Source: Mactra quadrangularis
Taxonomy: Eukaryota > Mollusca > Bivalvia > Venerida > Mactridae
Direction: 5' to 3'
Assembly (NCBI GenBank): GCA_025267735.1
Contig: CM046297.1
Location: forward strand, 23,338,011-23,402,010
Length of the DNA stretch: 64,000 bases
Part shown: positions 45,990 to 57,200 of the stretch, one piece after another
How the letters are laid out: the number at the start of each line of letters is the position of its first letter
Position numbering within the stretch: position 1 is the stretch's first letter
The notes under the pieces: generated by a model
What the model saw: the letters and a program-made list of their open reading frames with translations, nothing else
What the model was told of the DNA's origin: nothing
Database searches by the model: none
Position numbers and translations under genes: made by a program

Positions 45990-47744
45990 TGACGATATTT
46001 TGCTGTATTTTGGGGAATTCTGCCTTAATTGATAACTATGTTACAGTGAAATGGCGTTCTGTTTGCCAGACTTAATGTCATACATCAAATTAAGACGCAC
46101 GATTTTAAATTTGTACTTTCTTATTTGATGAAATTAATAGTGAGTATTTTTATGTCATTAGATGTAGATTGATATGGAATATTCTTAAATGCCGATAAAA
46201 GTTTATTTAAGAAGTCTAGACAGTAATAATTTCATTGAAATTCAAATTTTCTTCATTTTAGATTTTGCAGGCAACGTCGAAGAATTTTCACAAATACAAT
46301 AAGTTATTGACAGTTCTTGCATGAACCTGTTGGAGCAAATGTATGGTTGGTTAATTCTTTCACCTGGTTTTAACTACCAGTGGCAATATACTAAATACGA
46401 AACTCAAAAATGTTTTTTCCGTCCGTGTGCTGGCGGTACAAAAAAGTTTGTTTGTACCGCAGGGAAAAAACCCAAATATTTATATTCCGGATCATACATT
46501 TAGTCTATTAGTTTACCAATGTTTATTACAAGGCGGATATTTCATTAGGTACTTGTTTTTCATTATTTATTTGTGGCGTGTCTTTCATTACAATGGCTTA
46601 AACGTCTTAAACATCTCCTTTTTTGCTTTCTGGCTGTGTGGTAGGTTTGCACTTTATGACAAATAGGGATTTTCCTTGATAAAATCTGAAACAATCCTGT
46701 TGGTAAGTAGGTCCTTACAGTTGGAACCCTCGGATTTTATCATTGAATTTCTATGTAAGGATAACAAAATATTTCATCATATATCTTTCTTGTTAATGAA
46801 GATATTAACAGAAGTTGTGAAATTTAGATAGCTCTTTAGCCTAAAAACACTTAGCTTGAATTTCAAACAAGTTAATTGATTTACAAAATAGTTATTTAAG
46901 ATTAATTTTGGCAAATTGACATTGAAAAGTAAGGGTAAGATCCGAGTAATCCAATTAATAGAACCTATCTATTTGAAGAGTATACAAGGGGAAATAACTG
47001 ACTAAAGTCCCTTATTGTTGTTGCAGAAATCTTATTCAGACTCCTTCTTATCAGTAATGGCTTACCTTTCCACAGAATATCTTCAACTTTTTTTATCGAC
47101 AGGGAAAAGGTCTATTCAAATATTAAATGTTCATTGAAGGGAATAACCTGCCACGGACGGAAATCGAATTGGTGACTTTGGCGATTGAAATCAAGCATTC
47201 TTCCGAAACCAATTCGACTGTGGCTTGTTTGTTATGTTATAAACTACTGCACCAAAATAACAAGTCATTGTTAATTTTCTCTCTTAACTTTTACGAATAA
47301 TGACAGATTTTCGATTTTAACTATTGTGTACGTCATTTTTAAAGTAAACATACTATTTCACGTCAGACTTGATCACCGGGAGTACAATAAATTGACTTAA
47401 TTTATCAAATTTATCTTTTTCCATGCAAACTGTCAAATCGGTTTAGCTTCACTTGTCTTTATCAGAGCTCAAGGCTATGGAACCCGCTGTAAAGAAAATT
47501 CAATTAGTGTTGACGTTTTAATTTACTTTCTGAACTTTAGTGTATGTTTGTAGATCTGAGTTTGTTTACAATTTGTTTTTAATAACCTCCGTAGTATAAG
47601 CGTCAAGGACTTTAATATACTGCAATCTCACACTTATTAAAGATCATTGGTTCAAACCCAGCTGCTGAAAATGTCTAGATATGTAAACAAACTTAGTGAG
47701 CAGAACCAATATGTCGACTGCATGTGGAAGCGTAAAGAATTGCT
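45990..47744. other. Spacer with one perfect hairpin
   Basis: GGTACAAA-N8-TTTGTACC (about 46435-46458) forms a clean stem. Nearby TTTTTTCC and GGAAAAAA could extend the fold across an internal loop. No gene recognised among the 60-79 codon frames here. Confidence 0.4.
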
Positions 47745-47755
47745 AAAAGTTGGGT

Positions 47756-48023
47756 TCGATTCCCGGGCGAGGCATTCTTTCGTGGAGCTCGGTCTTAAAA
47801 TTATTTTTTACGACCATTCTCCCTCCTACCAATGATTTTTAATTATGTAGGGCAGTCGTCAGTCACTAACGAAAGTATGCGCTTTGTAGTTGGTTTACAG
47901 CTAAATCCAGAGATTTAGCCTTTCCAGGAGCAGTGAGTAGGTTGACTGACCGCTGTTATATAACCTATACAATGTGTTGATATGGCATTAAACCCACCAA
48001 AAACAAAACACACAAACAAACAA
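47756..48023 (+). mobile_element. SINE-B, 5'-truncated at the B box
   Basis: Begins TCGATTCCCGGGCGAGG, then body and tail with a long (CAAA)n end. Flanks AAAAGTTGGGT (47745-47755) and AAAAGCTGGGT (48024-48034) match at 10 of 11 positions. Part of the left match could be B-box sequence. Confidence 0.83.
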
Positions 48024-48034
48024 AAAGCTGGGTA

Positions 48035-49113
48035 GGTGATCAGTCACCGCGTAAACATTTTGTATTTTAATATGAAGTATGGAAAAACTTTGTATAAATC
48101 TAAATAATATTTCACAATGAGCTTTACCTGATTCAAGAAAACATTTTTTTTATATGAAATGATCTTAAGTTTAAGGTTTTTACATGGGGTTTTCCCATGT
48201 TTAGTCGCGGCTTATCCTCATTTCCATTAGCCGCGGAGGGTTACATTAGGCAGCGCATGCGCAATAAAAGGAATAATAACTAATGCAATTAAAATAGTCC
48301 GCTTAACGCATTAACAATTATACTATACAGTTAGTGCAGTTTAAGTATGTAAATTTTGTATCATGGCAATATCAACATGTACGATATATGACTTATGTCT
48401 CCTTGCAGAAGGTGAAAACATAAAGAAGCTAGTAAATATCTCTAAGCTCGACTAGGTGTCCTTCAATTTCAATTCTTCAGTGAACAGAAACATGCCTGAA
48501 GCATAAACATATAATCACAGATTAGTCTGTTCACGCTAAAAAATATACTGAGATAGTAATTTATTAGAAATATTTGCCATTTTCTATAGCCAGTAGACAG
48601 TGTTAACATTTCACGATTTCTTAAAATACAACATGATTATATTAAGTAATAGCTTGTCTAATAGTTATAATTATTATTATACCTTAAATGCGCATGCGCA
48701 ATGTGTTGTTTTTCCATTTCTTTTCATTCGGAACACATCGGCAATTTATTCAATGAAAACTCTCAATGAATCCGTGAAGGCTTCCAAGAATATTGGGTTT
48801 TTTGCTACATACGCGAAGCGATTCAGGCGGAGAAAACAACAGTTATGCAAATGCATGTAGATTTTGTCGTAAACAAACGGGGCTTAGTATGAAATTATTT
48901 GTTGTGAATGGCCGAAAAATGAGGTTATTTGTTGTAAATGGCCAAAAAGTTCCGAATGATTCCCTTTTTAATCAAGTTCTACCTTGTATCTTACTGATAA
49001 AAAGCAAGGCTGACAGCTGATAGGTGTAATGTGTGTTTTAAAAATCGTGGCCAATCATGTCACTAAATGAATTTTTTTAAATTCTGTTAACATAAACAGT
49101 AACGTATGTTAGC
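48035..49113. other. Spacer with small inverted and direct repeats
   Basis: ACATGGG-GTTTT-CCCATGT (48183-48200) and CGCGGCT ... AGCCGCG (about 48206-48236) are adjacent hairpins. A ~30-bp direct duplication (TTATTTGTTGTGAATGGCC / TTATTTGTTGTAAATGGCC) lies at 48896-48954. No gene supported. Confidence 0.45.
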
Positions 49114-49123
49114 TAACGTTACA

Positions 49124-49262
49124 GGTACGGGAACAAACTCAACCCGAAGACAACTCAACCCGTGGATAACTCAACCAACTCAAAGTTGTGACAACTCAAC
49201 CCATTAGTAGGGGATTGAGTTGTCTCGGGTCGAGTTGTCTTTGGGTCGAGTTGTTCCGACCC
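49124..49262. mobile_element. MITE-P copy 2, palindromic foldback with 10-bp TSD
   Basis: Same ACAACTCAACCCG/GGGTCGAGTTGT foldback as copy 1. Exactly flanked by TAACGTTACA at 49114-49123 and 49263-49272. Confidence 0.87.
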
Positions 49263-49272
49263 TAACGTTACA

Positions 49273-49798
49273 AAACGTTCGGGGTAATTGAACAGGCTAA
49301 AGATCTTATGCACACTAGCGCAATATTACAGGGTGTTGGTGGAGTGTGCTCTTTGTCTAACTTCAGAACCACGATTTGACATGCGTATTGTGACTTTAAT
49401 CAAGTTTATAAATTTTTATGAACTTCACAAGACTTGCTAAAGGCAGTTATCATATATAAAGTAAATGGATACATCTCCGTATGTTGCTTTTGGTTTTTAG
49501 TAGAAAAATCTAGTCACAAAGCTTTCATTATCCACACACTTGATATAGTGTACTAAATTGAGCGACAAATCTATAATCTGGACGATAATGTCGGTAATGA
49601 GATAAGTATCTTTTAGGGTGTTAATTTAGAAAGCTAATTTAAGAAAACATACAATTCTTATAACCTTAATGGAGGACATTGACTCCTCTTAACAAAACTG
49701 ACTTTTTTACCAGCCATTTTGGCTAGCATTGGCATAACAACATTTTAAATTCATTGTATCATGTGTAAATATGTCAATTGAACGTTTTAATTTACATG
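49273..49798. other. Spacer, nothing supported
   Basis: No gene or shared repeat recognised. Confidence 0.45.
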
Positions 49799-50150
49799 AC
49801 CCGGGTCTGTAGAGCAGTTGGTAGCTCACCGGGGTGTCAAAAATAGTGTCCCTAGAAGTTACGGGTTTGAAGTCCACTCTGAGCAGTTCATTCATGTACC
49901 CAGAGATTATCAAGATTCTCAATCTAGCTAGTATAGATAATCTTGATAGCCTCTGGAAACGAGAATGGGAGCAATTCTACCCTTCCATAAAAATTTGACA
50001 ATAATGTAAAAAAAATCCATTAATAAGTTACATGGAGAAGTCGCTGGCCTTGTGGAAAGGAACGTTAGTACTGGTTTTTGAAGATCATTTTCCAGTAAAG
50101 CTGGGTTATGTGCGCTGGCCACCGTAAATAACCCAGTGTTGTATTTCATT
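49799..50150 (+). mobile_element. SINE-A interrupted by a foldback insert
   Basis: tRNA-like head (CCGGGTCTGTAGAGCAGTTG, decayed B box GGTTTGAAGTCC) to about 49889. The SINE-A body resumes at about 49969 (CTACCCTTCCATAAAAATTT) and fades near 50150. The interruption is described separately. Confidence 0.8.
49890..49968. mobile_element. 79-bp foldback inserted in SINE-A
   Basis: The insert is nearly a complete hairpin: CCAGAGATTATCAAGATT pairs with AATCTTGATAGCCTCTGG, and ATTC...GAAT pairs at the base. GAGCAGTTC (49881-49889) and GAGCAATTC (49969-49977) flank it as a 9-bp direct repeat with one mismatch. Confidence 0.75.
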
Positions 50151-50776
50151 TTAGATCCCTAATGAAGACATTTCACGTGTTTAAATCTTTTGGGTAGTTA
50201 TAACATTCATGTTTATAAAACGATTGTTATTGCGTAATTCTAATTTGTTCAAACGAAAAAAATCGTTATGACGAAACAATTATTTTGATTTTTCGAAATA
50301 ATATTTTTTTTCGAAATGATTATACCGATTTTCAGAGTGTCACTTTTTGGGCTCCGTAACACCGCTGTCATATCCAAGATACATGAAAACAACAGCGTCA
50401 AACGAAAACATCTAATCACAGCTTCCTTGAAGAGATATATGTAACTGAATTCATGTCACGTGGTATTACATTCACAACAGATCTTGCTGTGTGTCCCTTG
50501 GCGAGGAATAAGGAGAGATAGGAAACTTGTTTAGTCAACAAAATTATTCTAATTTTTCTACTGTTTAATATTCATAGCCGAAGTAAGACATGTATTAGCA
50601 ACATATCTTTAGACTATACAGAAATAAACGGTCTCGTTGAACTTTATTTCCGAGTTCAAAAAACAGTCAGGCTGTTCAGAAATAAACGGTCTCGGTGTAC
50701 TCAATTCCGAGTTCAAATACAGTCATGACTATTTTCTGTAAACATATTCGAAATTCACTTTTTTCTATTTATATAC
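50151..50776. other. Spacer, nothing firmly supported
   Basis: A short direct duplication (AGAAATAAACGGTCTCG at about 50619 and 50679, each followed by TTCCGAGTTCAAA) is visible. No gene recognised. Confidence 0.4.
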
Positions 50777-51045
50777 ACTCGTGCAGTAGTAGTCTAGTGG
50801 TAGGACTTCCTCTTAGGGATCGAGAGGTCCTGAGTTCGTGTCCTACTAGGGGCACTGCTAATTTCCATGAGCAAAACGTTTACCTGCTTCACTTAACCCA
50901 GGTGTAAATGGGTACCTGTTATAGGGTCATACACTGTATGCTGTGGCTGCAATCTGCGCCGTATGTTTACAGTTGGTGTGTGACTTGATGATCGGGGAAG
51001 TTAATGACAAGAGTCGACTGAATAGTGATACTAGAAGTAGACATC
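50777..51045 (+). mobile_element. SINE-C, tRNA-derived, third family
   Basis: A tRNA-Glu/Gly-like head with A box (TAGTCTAGTGGTAGG) and degenerate B box (GAGTTCGTGTCC) is followed by CCCAGGTGTAAATGGGTACC, wording known from several invertebrate SINE bodies. Only one copy is in the window and no TSD was seen, so the ends are approximate. Confidence 0.7.
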
Positions 51046-51153
51046 AGAAACCTTACTTAACTTTCAACATTTAACTAGCTTTAACAAATGTTTTACGTAA
51101 TGGTCATACTTACGTACTTAAGCTTACTTAAGAATTTTTCCAGCTCAGGGTAA

Positions 51154-51592
51154 CTAATCCTCTTCGCCAGACTCCATATTATAGTCTTTAACAGTTTGAA
51201 GTGTGTTTCCGGTTACGGAGATAATTGTTTTAAAGTCATTATATTTCAGTTCCTGGTTATCCCAAAATGTGTCAAGTCTGGTTTTAAAGCTATTCAAACT
51301 AGGTGAAAGCACAATTCAATCTGGTAAGTTTTCCACACAGAAGCAACGCGGTTCACTAGGAGTTTTAATGAAGATTCTAGTTCTAAATATAGATATTAAC
51401 AACTTGTTACTATTTCCTCTTTGACTAGATCTCAGAGATTTATCATCATCCCTGAATTTGATGAAGTTAAAAGCCATCACATCATATAAACTATGAGTTA
51501 TCTTGAAGATCTCAATAATGTCACCCCTTATCCGACTGTACGGAGTTAAGACTCTCTGGGTAATAAAGATTTTTCAAGCCTGATAGTTGTCA
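51154..51592 (-). pseudogene. LINE (CR1/L2/jockey-like) reverse-transcriptase ORF, C-terminal remnant
   Basis: Minus-strand translation gives the conserved C-terminal tail of non-LTR retrotransposon reverse transcriptases: YSRIRGDIIEIFKI near the start, a middle with RGN..KLL and R.R.F, then ENLPD, IVLSPSLNSFK and RLDTFWDNQ in the usual order, ending at TAG (51154-51156). An in-frame TGA (51316-51318) lies between ENLPD and IVLSPSLN, and a frameshift separates the YPES.. part upstream (about 51545-51575), so the copy is dead. The polymerase core and endonuclease are absent, consistent with a 5'-truncated insertion or decay. I cannot choose between CR1, L2 and jockey. Such LINEs are candidates for mobilising the SINEs, but no shared tail is visible here. 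Confidence 0.8.
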
Positions 51593-52432
51593 TGCCACGT
51601 GACCAAATGCCGTAGGAAATGGTTAGATCTTTCTTATACTTAAATTGAAAAATATATCTAAAAATGACACTTTTCTCTATTACACCGTTTATGTTTAATG
51701 ACCATAGGTAAAGAAATTAGATAATTACAGTATATTTGTATTATTATTTTCTATTTCAGACGTGACAATTATTTTCTTGGACTTGCAGATCACGTGGTAT
51801 GTCTACCTTGGTCCCAGTCAGTCTTAGTCCCGTTCTGTAGTGGAATATATACGTAGCTATTGGCTCATGGTTTTCGTATTCATTACTTATTAGAAATTAA
51901 CACCTTTTTTCTAACACATTTGCATACTTATAACGGACAATTCACCTGATCTGACCAGATTTTCTTAATATTGTGGCAAGTAGCAGTAATCACTTATCAC
52001 ATCACAAGATTCTATGTTTCTTTTTCTTACTATGCAGACAGAGCTAGTTGATTCATGACTTTTCTAAAAAGGGACAGACATTCAACATAATTGCCGATTG
52101 TTCCTTACAAGGGTACTGAGTGCACAAATTTTCCCTGGAATAATGTTGACATCACAAGTTCATAACATTGCGAAAACATCTCCTCGTATATTGGCGATAT
52201 CGGTTTCATGATACACCGCCTTGACCGCACTTAGAACTCCAGTATTGTTGGAAAAAACATGCACGGCCAATTAACATATCAACAACGGTTAGTTCAGAAC
52301 AAAAACAACATTATTAGCATAATTATCCTTCATGATACAGTATGTTGTATCTATATTGGTAAAAATAAGCTCAATCAGTATAGGCTATATTGGCCTTTGA
52401 GTACTTGACTTCATGGTGTGAAAGACTGACAT
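51593..52432. other. Spacer, nothing firmly supported
   Basis: The part nearest 51600 may be further decayed LINE sequence. No other gene or repeat recognised. Confidence 0.4.
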
Positions 52433-52444
52433 TCAATCTAAAAT

Positions 52445-52753
52445 GGCCGCCGGGCTTGCTCAGTCGGTAGCACGCATGTCTACTGATCGAGAGGTCGTGG
52501 GTTTAATTCCCCGGCGGCATTACTTTTGTGGTGCTTGGTCATAAAATTATTTCTACGGCCATTCTCCCTCCTACCGATGATTTTTAAATATGTAGGGCAG
52601 TTGTCAGTCACTGACGAAAGTATGCGCTTAGTAGTTGGTTAACAGCTAAATCCAGATATTTAGCTTTTCCAGGAACAGAGAGTAGATTGACTGACTGTCG
52701 TTATATGACCTACACAATGTGTTGCTACGGCGTAAAACCAAACAAACAAACAA
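52445..52753 (+). mobile_element. SINE-B, full length
   Basis: tRNA-like head (GCCGGGCTTGCTCAGTCGG, B box GGTTTAATTCC), complete body, tail and (CAAA)n end. Flanks TCAATCTAAAAT (52433-52444) and TCAATTTGAAAT (52754-52765) agree at 10 of 12 positions, both differences being transitions. Confidence 0.9.
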
Positions 52754-52929
52754 TCAATTTGAAATCTTGGTCAACTCCATCAACTGTAAGTTGATAACTT
52801 GTATAGCTTCTAAAAAGTAGTGTATATGTTTATATTTGTGCGTCACGCTTATATAATATCTTTACGCCAAGAAAATAGACCTGTATAAAGTTTTACTAAA
52901 TCGAAGCTAACAGCTAATATGCATTGCAA

Positions 52930-53185
52930 GTTTATAAAATAAAAACTTGACGCGGAGTTAGTGCGGCAATTCGAACTCTCCATTTCGAATAAAATTCGAT
53001 GAAATTGATTTCCAGTAATGACTGGTCACCCAATTTCCACGTAGATTCGACAATAATGTCGATTTTCGTCCGCTTAGGGAAATCTTTAAGTTTCTCCAAG
53101 AAAGATTTTTTATGAGCACTGATTAAAAGACCATAGCCTCGGAATGCTAGTAAGATTAGATGGACGCTTAAAATAATAAAGCTAG
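52930..53185 (+). mobile_element. Diverged SINE-A-like remnant
   Basis: TTCGACAATAATGTCGATTTTC, AAGTTTCTCC, GAGCACTG and TAGATGGACGCTTAAAAT follow the order of SINE-A body landmarks. The head is hardly recognisable (AATTCGAACTCTCC). Probably old, or a related family. Confidence 0.5.
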
Positions 53186-53471
53186 AAACTGTTTACAAAC
53201 GGCGTTTGTTTTGATTTAGCTATTGTTGATTGTTGGCTGTTGATGGATGGTTTAAATACATGTATTAATGAGATTTGAACAGGCTGCTGTTGAGAAATGG
53301 CTATTTGACGGTAGTGTAAAAGAAGTAGGTTACTGGATTATCAAACCAATGAAACTCTTTGATCAGCTAAAACGACGTTCTAAATATGTAAATGTGTAAA
53401 TGTTTTAACATATAATTAAGAATTATTGTACTCTTGTTTGAATTATGATTTTAATATGTCCTTTCCTTTCA

Positions 53472-53541
53472 GATAATGATGGTGAAGAAGATTATTAATA
53501 TGGTCGTGATAATGGTGACGAGTTTAATGATGATGATTTCT

Positions 53542-53576
<35 letters not shown>

Positions 53577-53645
53577 CATGATGATGATGATGATGATAAA
53601 GGCACCGATGAGGATTATGTCGATGATAACACCGACGATGATTTG
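53472..53645 (+). repeat. (GAT)n microsatellite
   Basis: An uninterrupted GATGAT core around 53550-53605 has imperfect flanks. It yields runs of Met, Ile or Asp/His in the different frames (ORFs 53476-53718, 53469-53657), which are not genes. Confidence 0.95.
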
Positions 53646-53703
53646 GGGAAAATGCATGTCACAGGACCTACCTGTTTACATTATGATGAAAATGATATTA
53701 AGC

Positions 53704-53770
53704 AGCCGGATAACTTAGTGGAGAAAGTACTCGCCTTGTAAGCAGGGTAAGAGTCCAGGTCAGGCTGTAT
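53704..53770 (+). other. tRNA-Thr-like fragment at satellite edge
   Basis: GCCGGATAACTTAGTGGAG, then an anticodon-loop-like CTTGTAA between CTCGC and GCAGG (four of five pairs, one wobble), then a degraded T arm (GAGTCCAGGTC). It resembles tRNA-Thr(UGU) but the T-loop is not functional. Probably a decayed tRNA or SINE head. Confidence 0.35.
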
Positions 53771-54245
53771 CCAGTACATGAGGTCGTTACGGAGCACAGG
53801 GCCCGTCTTTGCCACGATTGCCGGTGTATGCCATAAATTCGCCCAAAAACGTCTCCGCGGATGTCCATTGAGGCCAACCACGGTGCAAAATTGTTTTTTT
53901 CAAAAACAGAATTTCCCCTGATGTATATATCAGGTGTTTTTCGGGGTGAAAAACATTTTCTCTGGGACCGGGCCCAATTAGGCCTCAGTCGCTGCGTATG
54001 GTCCCGGCCAGTCTGGAAATTTGCCGAATCCAGTACCTGAGGCCCTTCCGGGGGCCAGGGGGCCCGTTTCCGCGGCCGTATATGGTCCACCTAGGGTACG
54101 TGCGGTTATGAGTAAGTTGCCGTTTTTGGACACGATTGCTGGTTTTTGCCCGAAATTTCGCCCAAATACGCCTCTGCGGTAGTCCTTGGGCCCATTCAGG
54201 CCCATTGAGGCCAAAAACGGGGCAAAGAGTTTCTCTTCCAAAACC
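53771..54245 (-). repeat. Satellite S1, inverted diverged monomers
   Basis: About 1.4 monomers in reverse orientation relative to the main array. The reverse-strand forms GCCCGAAATTTCGCCCAAAT, GGCCCATTGAGGCC and CACGATTGC.GGTTT.TGCC are found here, with many substitutions. Open frames on either strand are satellite artefacts. Confidence 0.85.
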
Positions 54246-57200
54246 GATCAAAAAGTCGATTTTTCGTGGAAAATTTTTCACCCCGTTTTGGGCCTCAATG
54301 GGCCTGAGGGCATCCGCAAAGACGTATTTGGGCGAAATTTTCGGGCATAAACCGGCAATCGTGGCCAAAAACAGCAATTTACCATAGTCGCGCCTAACCC
54401 TAGGCGGCACCCTATACGGACGCGAAAACGGTCCCGCTGGCCCCCGGAAGGGCCTCAGGTACCGGAAGTGGCACATTTCTGGACTCGTCTGGACCATAGG
54501 AAGCGACTGAGGCCCAATTGGGCCCGATCCCAGAGAAAAAGTTTTTCGAGCAGAAAAAACGCATGATGTATACATCAGGGAAAATGTCGATTTTTCGTGG
54601 AAAATTTTTCACCCCGTTTTGGGCCTCAATGGGCCTGAGGGCATCCGCATAGACGTATTTGGGCGAAATTTCGGGCATAAACCGGCAATCGTGGCCAAAA
54701 ACAGCAATTTACCATAGTCGCGCCTAACCCTAGGCGGCACCCTATACGGACGCGAAAACGGTCCCGCTGGCCCCCGGAAGGGCCTCAGGTACCGGAAGTG
54801 GCACATTTCTGGACTCGTCTGGACCATAGGAAGCGACTTAGGCCCAATTGGGCCCGATCCCAGAGAAAAAGTTTTTCGAGCAGAAAAAAAGCATGATGTA
54901 TATACATCAGGTAAAAAGTCGATTTTTCGTGGAAAATTTTTCACCCCGTTTTGGGCCTCAATGGGCGTGAGGGCATCCGCATAGACGTATTTGGGCGAAC
55001 TTTCGGGCATAAACCGGCAATCGTGGCCAGAAACAGCAATTTACCATAGTCGCGCCTAACCCTAGGCGGCACCCTATACGGACGCGAAAACGGTCCCGCT
55101 GGCCCCCGGAAGCGCCTCAGGTACCGGAAGTGGCACATTTCTGGACTCGTCTGGACCATAGGAAGCGACTGAGGCGCAATTGGGCCCGATCCCAGAGAAA
55201 AAGTTATTCGAGCAGAAAAAACGCATGATGTATACATCAGGGAAAAAGTCGATTTTTCGTGGAAAATTTTTCACCCCGTTTTGGGCCTCAATGGGCGTGA
55301 GGGCATCCGCATAGACGTATTTGGGCGAAATTTCGGGCATAAACCGGCAATCGTGGCCAAAAACAGCAATTTACCATAGTCGCGCCTAACCCTAGGCGGC
55401 ACTCTATACGGACGCAAAAACGGTCCCGCTGGCCCCCGGAAGGGCCTCAGGTACCGGAAGTGGCACATTTCTGGACTCGTCTGGACCATAGGAAGCGACT
55501 GAGGCCCAATTGGGCCCGATCCCAGAGAAAAAGTTTTTCGAGCAGAAAAAACGCATGATGTATACATCAGGGAAAAAGTCGATTTTTCGTGGAAAAATTT
55601 TCACCCCGTTTTGGGCCTCAATGGGCCTGAGGGCATCCGCATAGACGTATTTGGGCGAAATTTCGGGCATAAACCGGCAATCATGGCCAAAAACAGCAAT
55701 TTACCATAGTCGCGCCTAACCCTAGGCGGCACCCTATACGGACGCGAAAACGGTCCCGCTGGCCCCCGTAAGGGCCTCAGGTACCGGAAGTGGCACATTT
55801 CCGGACTCGTCTGGACCATAGGAAGCGACTTAGGCCCAATTGGGCCCGATCCCAGAGAAAAAGTTTTTCGAGCAGAAAAAACGCATGATGTATACATCAG
55901 GGAAAAAGTCGATTTTTCGTGGAAAATTTTTCACCCCGTTTTGGGCCTCAATGGGCCTGAGGGCATCCGCATAGACGTATTTGGGCGAAATTTCGGGCAT
56001 AAACCGGCAATCGTGGCCAAAAACAGCAATTTACCATAGTCGCGCCTAACCCTAGGCGGCACCCTATACGGACGCGAAAACGGTCCCGCTGGCCCCCGTA
56101 AGGGCCTCAGGTACCGGAAGTGGCACATTTCTGGACTCGTCTGGACCATAGGAAGCGACTTAGGCCCAATTGGGCCCGATCCCAGAGAAAAAGTTTTTCG
56201 AGCAGAAAAAACGCATGATGTATACATCAGGGAAAAAGTCGATTTTTCGTGGAAAATTTTTCACCCCGTTTTGGGCCTCAATGGGCCTGAGGGCATCCGC
56301 ATAGACGTATTTGGGCGAAATTTCGGGCATAAACCGGCAATCGTGGCCAAAAACAGCAATTTACCATAGTCGCGCCTAACCCTAGGCGGCACCCTATACG
56401 GACGCGAAAACGGTCCCGCTGGCCCCGGAAGGGCCTCAGGTACCGGAAGTGGCACATTTCTGGACTCGTCTGGACCATAGGAAGCGACTGAGGCGCAATT
56501 GGGCCCGATCCCAGAGAAAAAGTTTTTCGAGCAGAAAAAACGCATGATGTATACATCAGGGAAAAAGTCGATTTTTCGTGGAAAATTTTTCACCCCGTTT
56601 TGGGCCTCAATGGGCCTGAGGGCATCCGCATAGACGTATTTGGGCGAAATTTCGGGCATAAACCGGCAATCGTGGGCAAAAACAGCAATTTACCATAGTC
56701 GCGCCTAACCCTAGGCGGCACCCTATACGGACGCGAAAACGGTCCCGCTGGCCCCCGGAAGGGCCTCAGGTACCGGAAGTGGCACATTTCTGGACTCGTC
56801 TGGACCATAGGAAGCGACTGAGGCGCAATTGGGCCCGATCCCAGAGAAAAAGTTTTTCGAGCAGAAAAAACGCATGATGTATACATCAGGGAAAAAGTCG
56901 ATTTTTCGTGGAAAATTTTTCACCCCGTTTTGGGCCTCAATGGGCCTGAGGGCATCCGCATAGACGTATTTGGGCGAAATTTCGGGCATAAACCGGCAAT
57001 CGTGGCCAAAAACAGCAATTTACCATAGTCGCGCCTAACCCTAGGCGGCACCCTATACGGACGCGAAAACGGTCCCGCTGGCCCCCGGAAGGGCCTCAGG
57101 TACCGGAAGTGGCACATTTCTGGACTCGTCTGGACCATAGGAAGCGACTGAGGCCCAATTGGGCCCGATCCCAGAGAAAAAGTTTTTCGAGCAGAAAAAA

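Noticed and set aside
45601..46032. 143-codon open frame, the longest outside the GPCR and satellites
   Set aside because: It runs across a MITE-X fragment and a family Y repeat; the Y homologue at 17.7 kb does not keep the frame.
53469..53718. Acidic/Met-rich repetitive proteins
   Set aside because: Products of a (GAT)n microsatellite.
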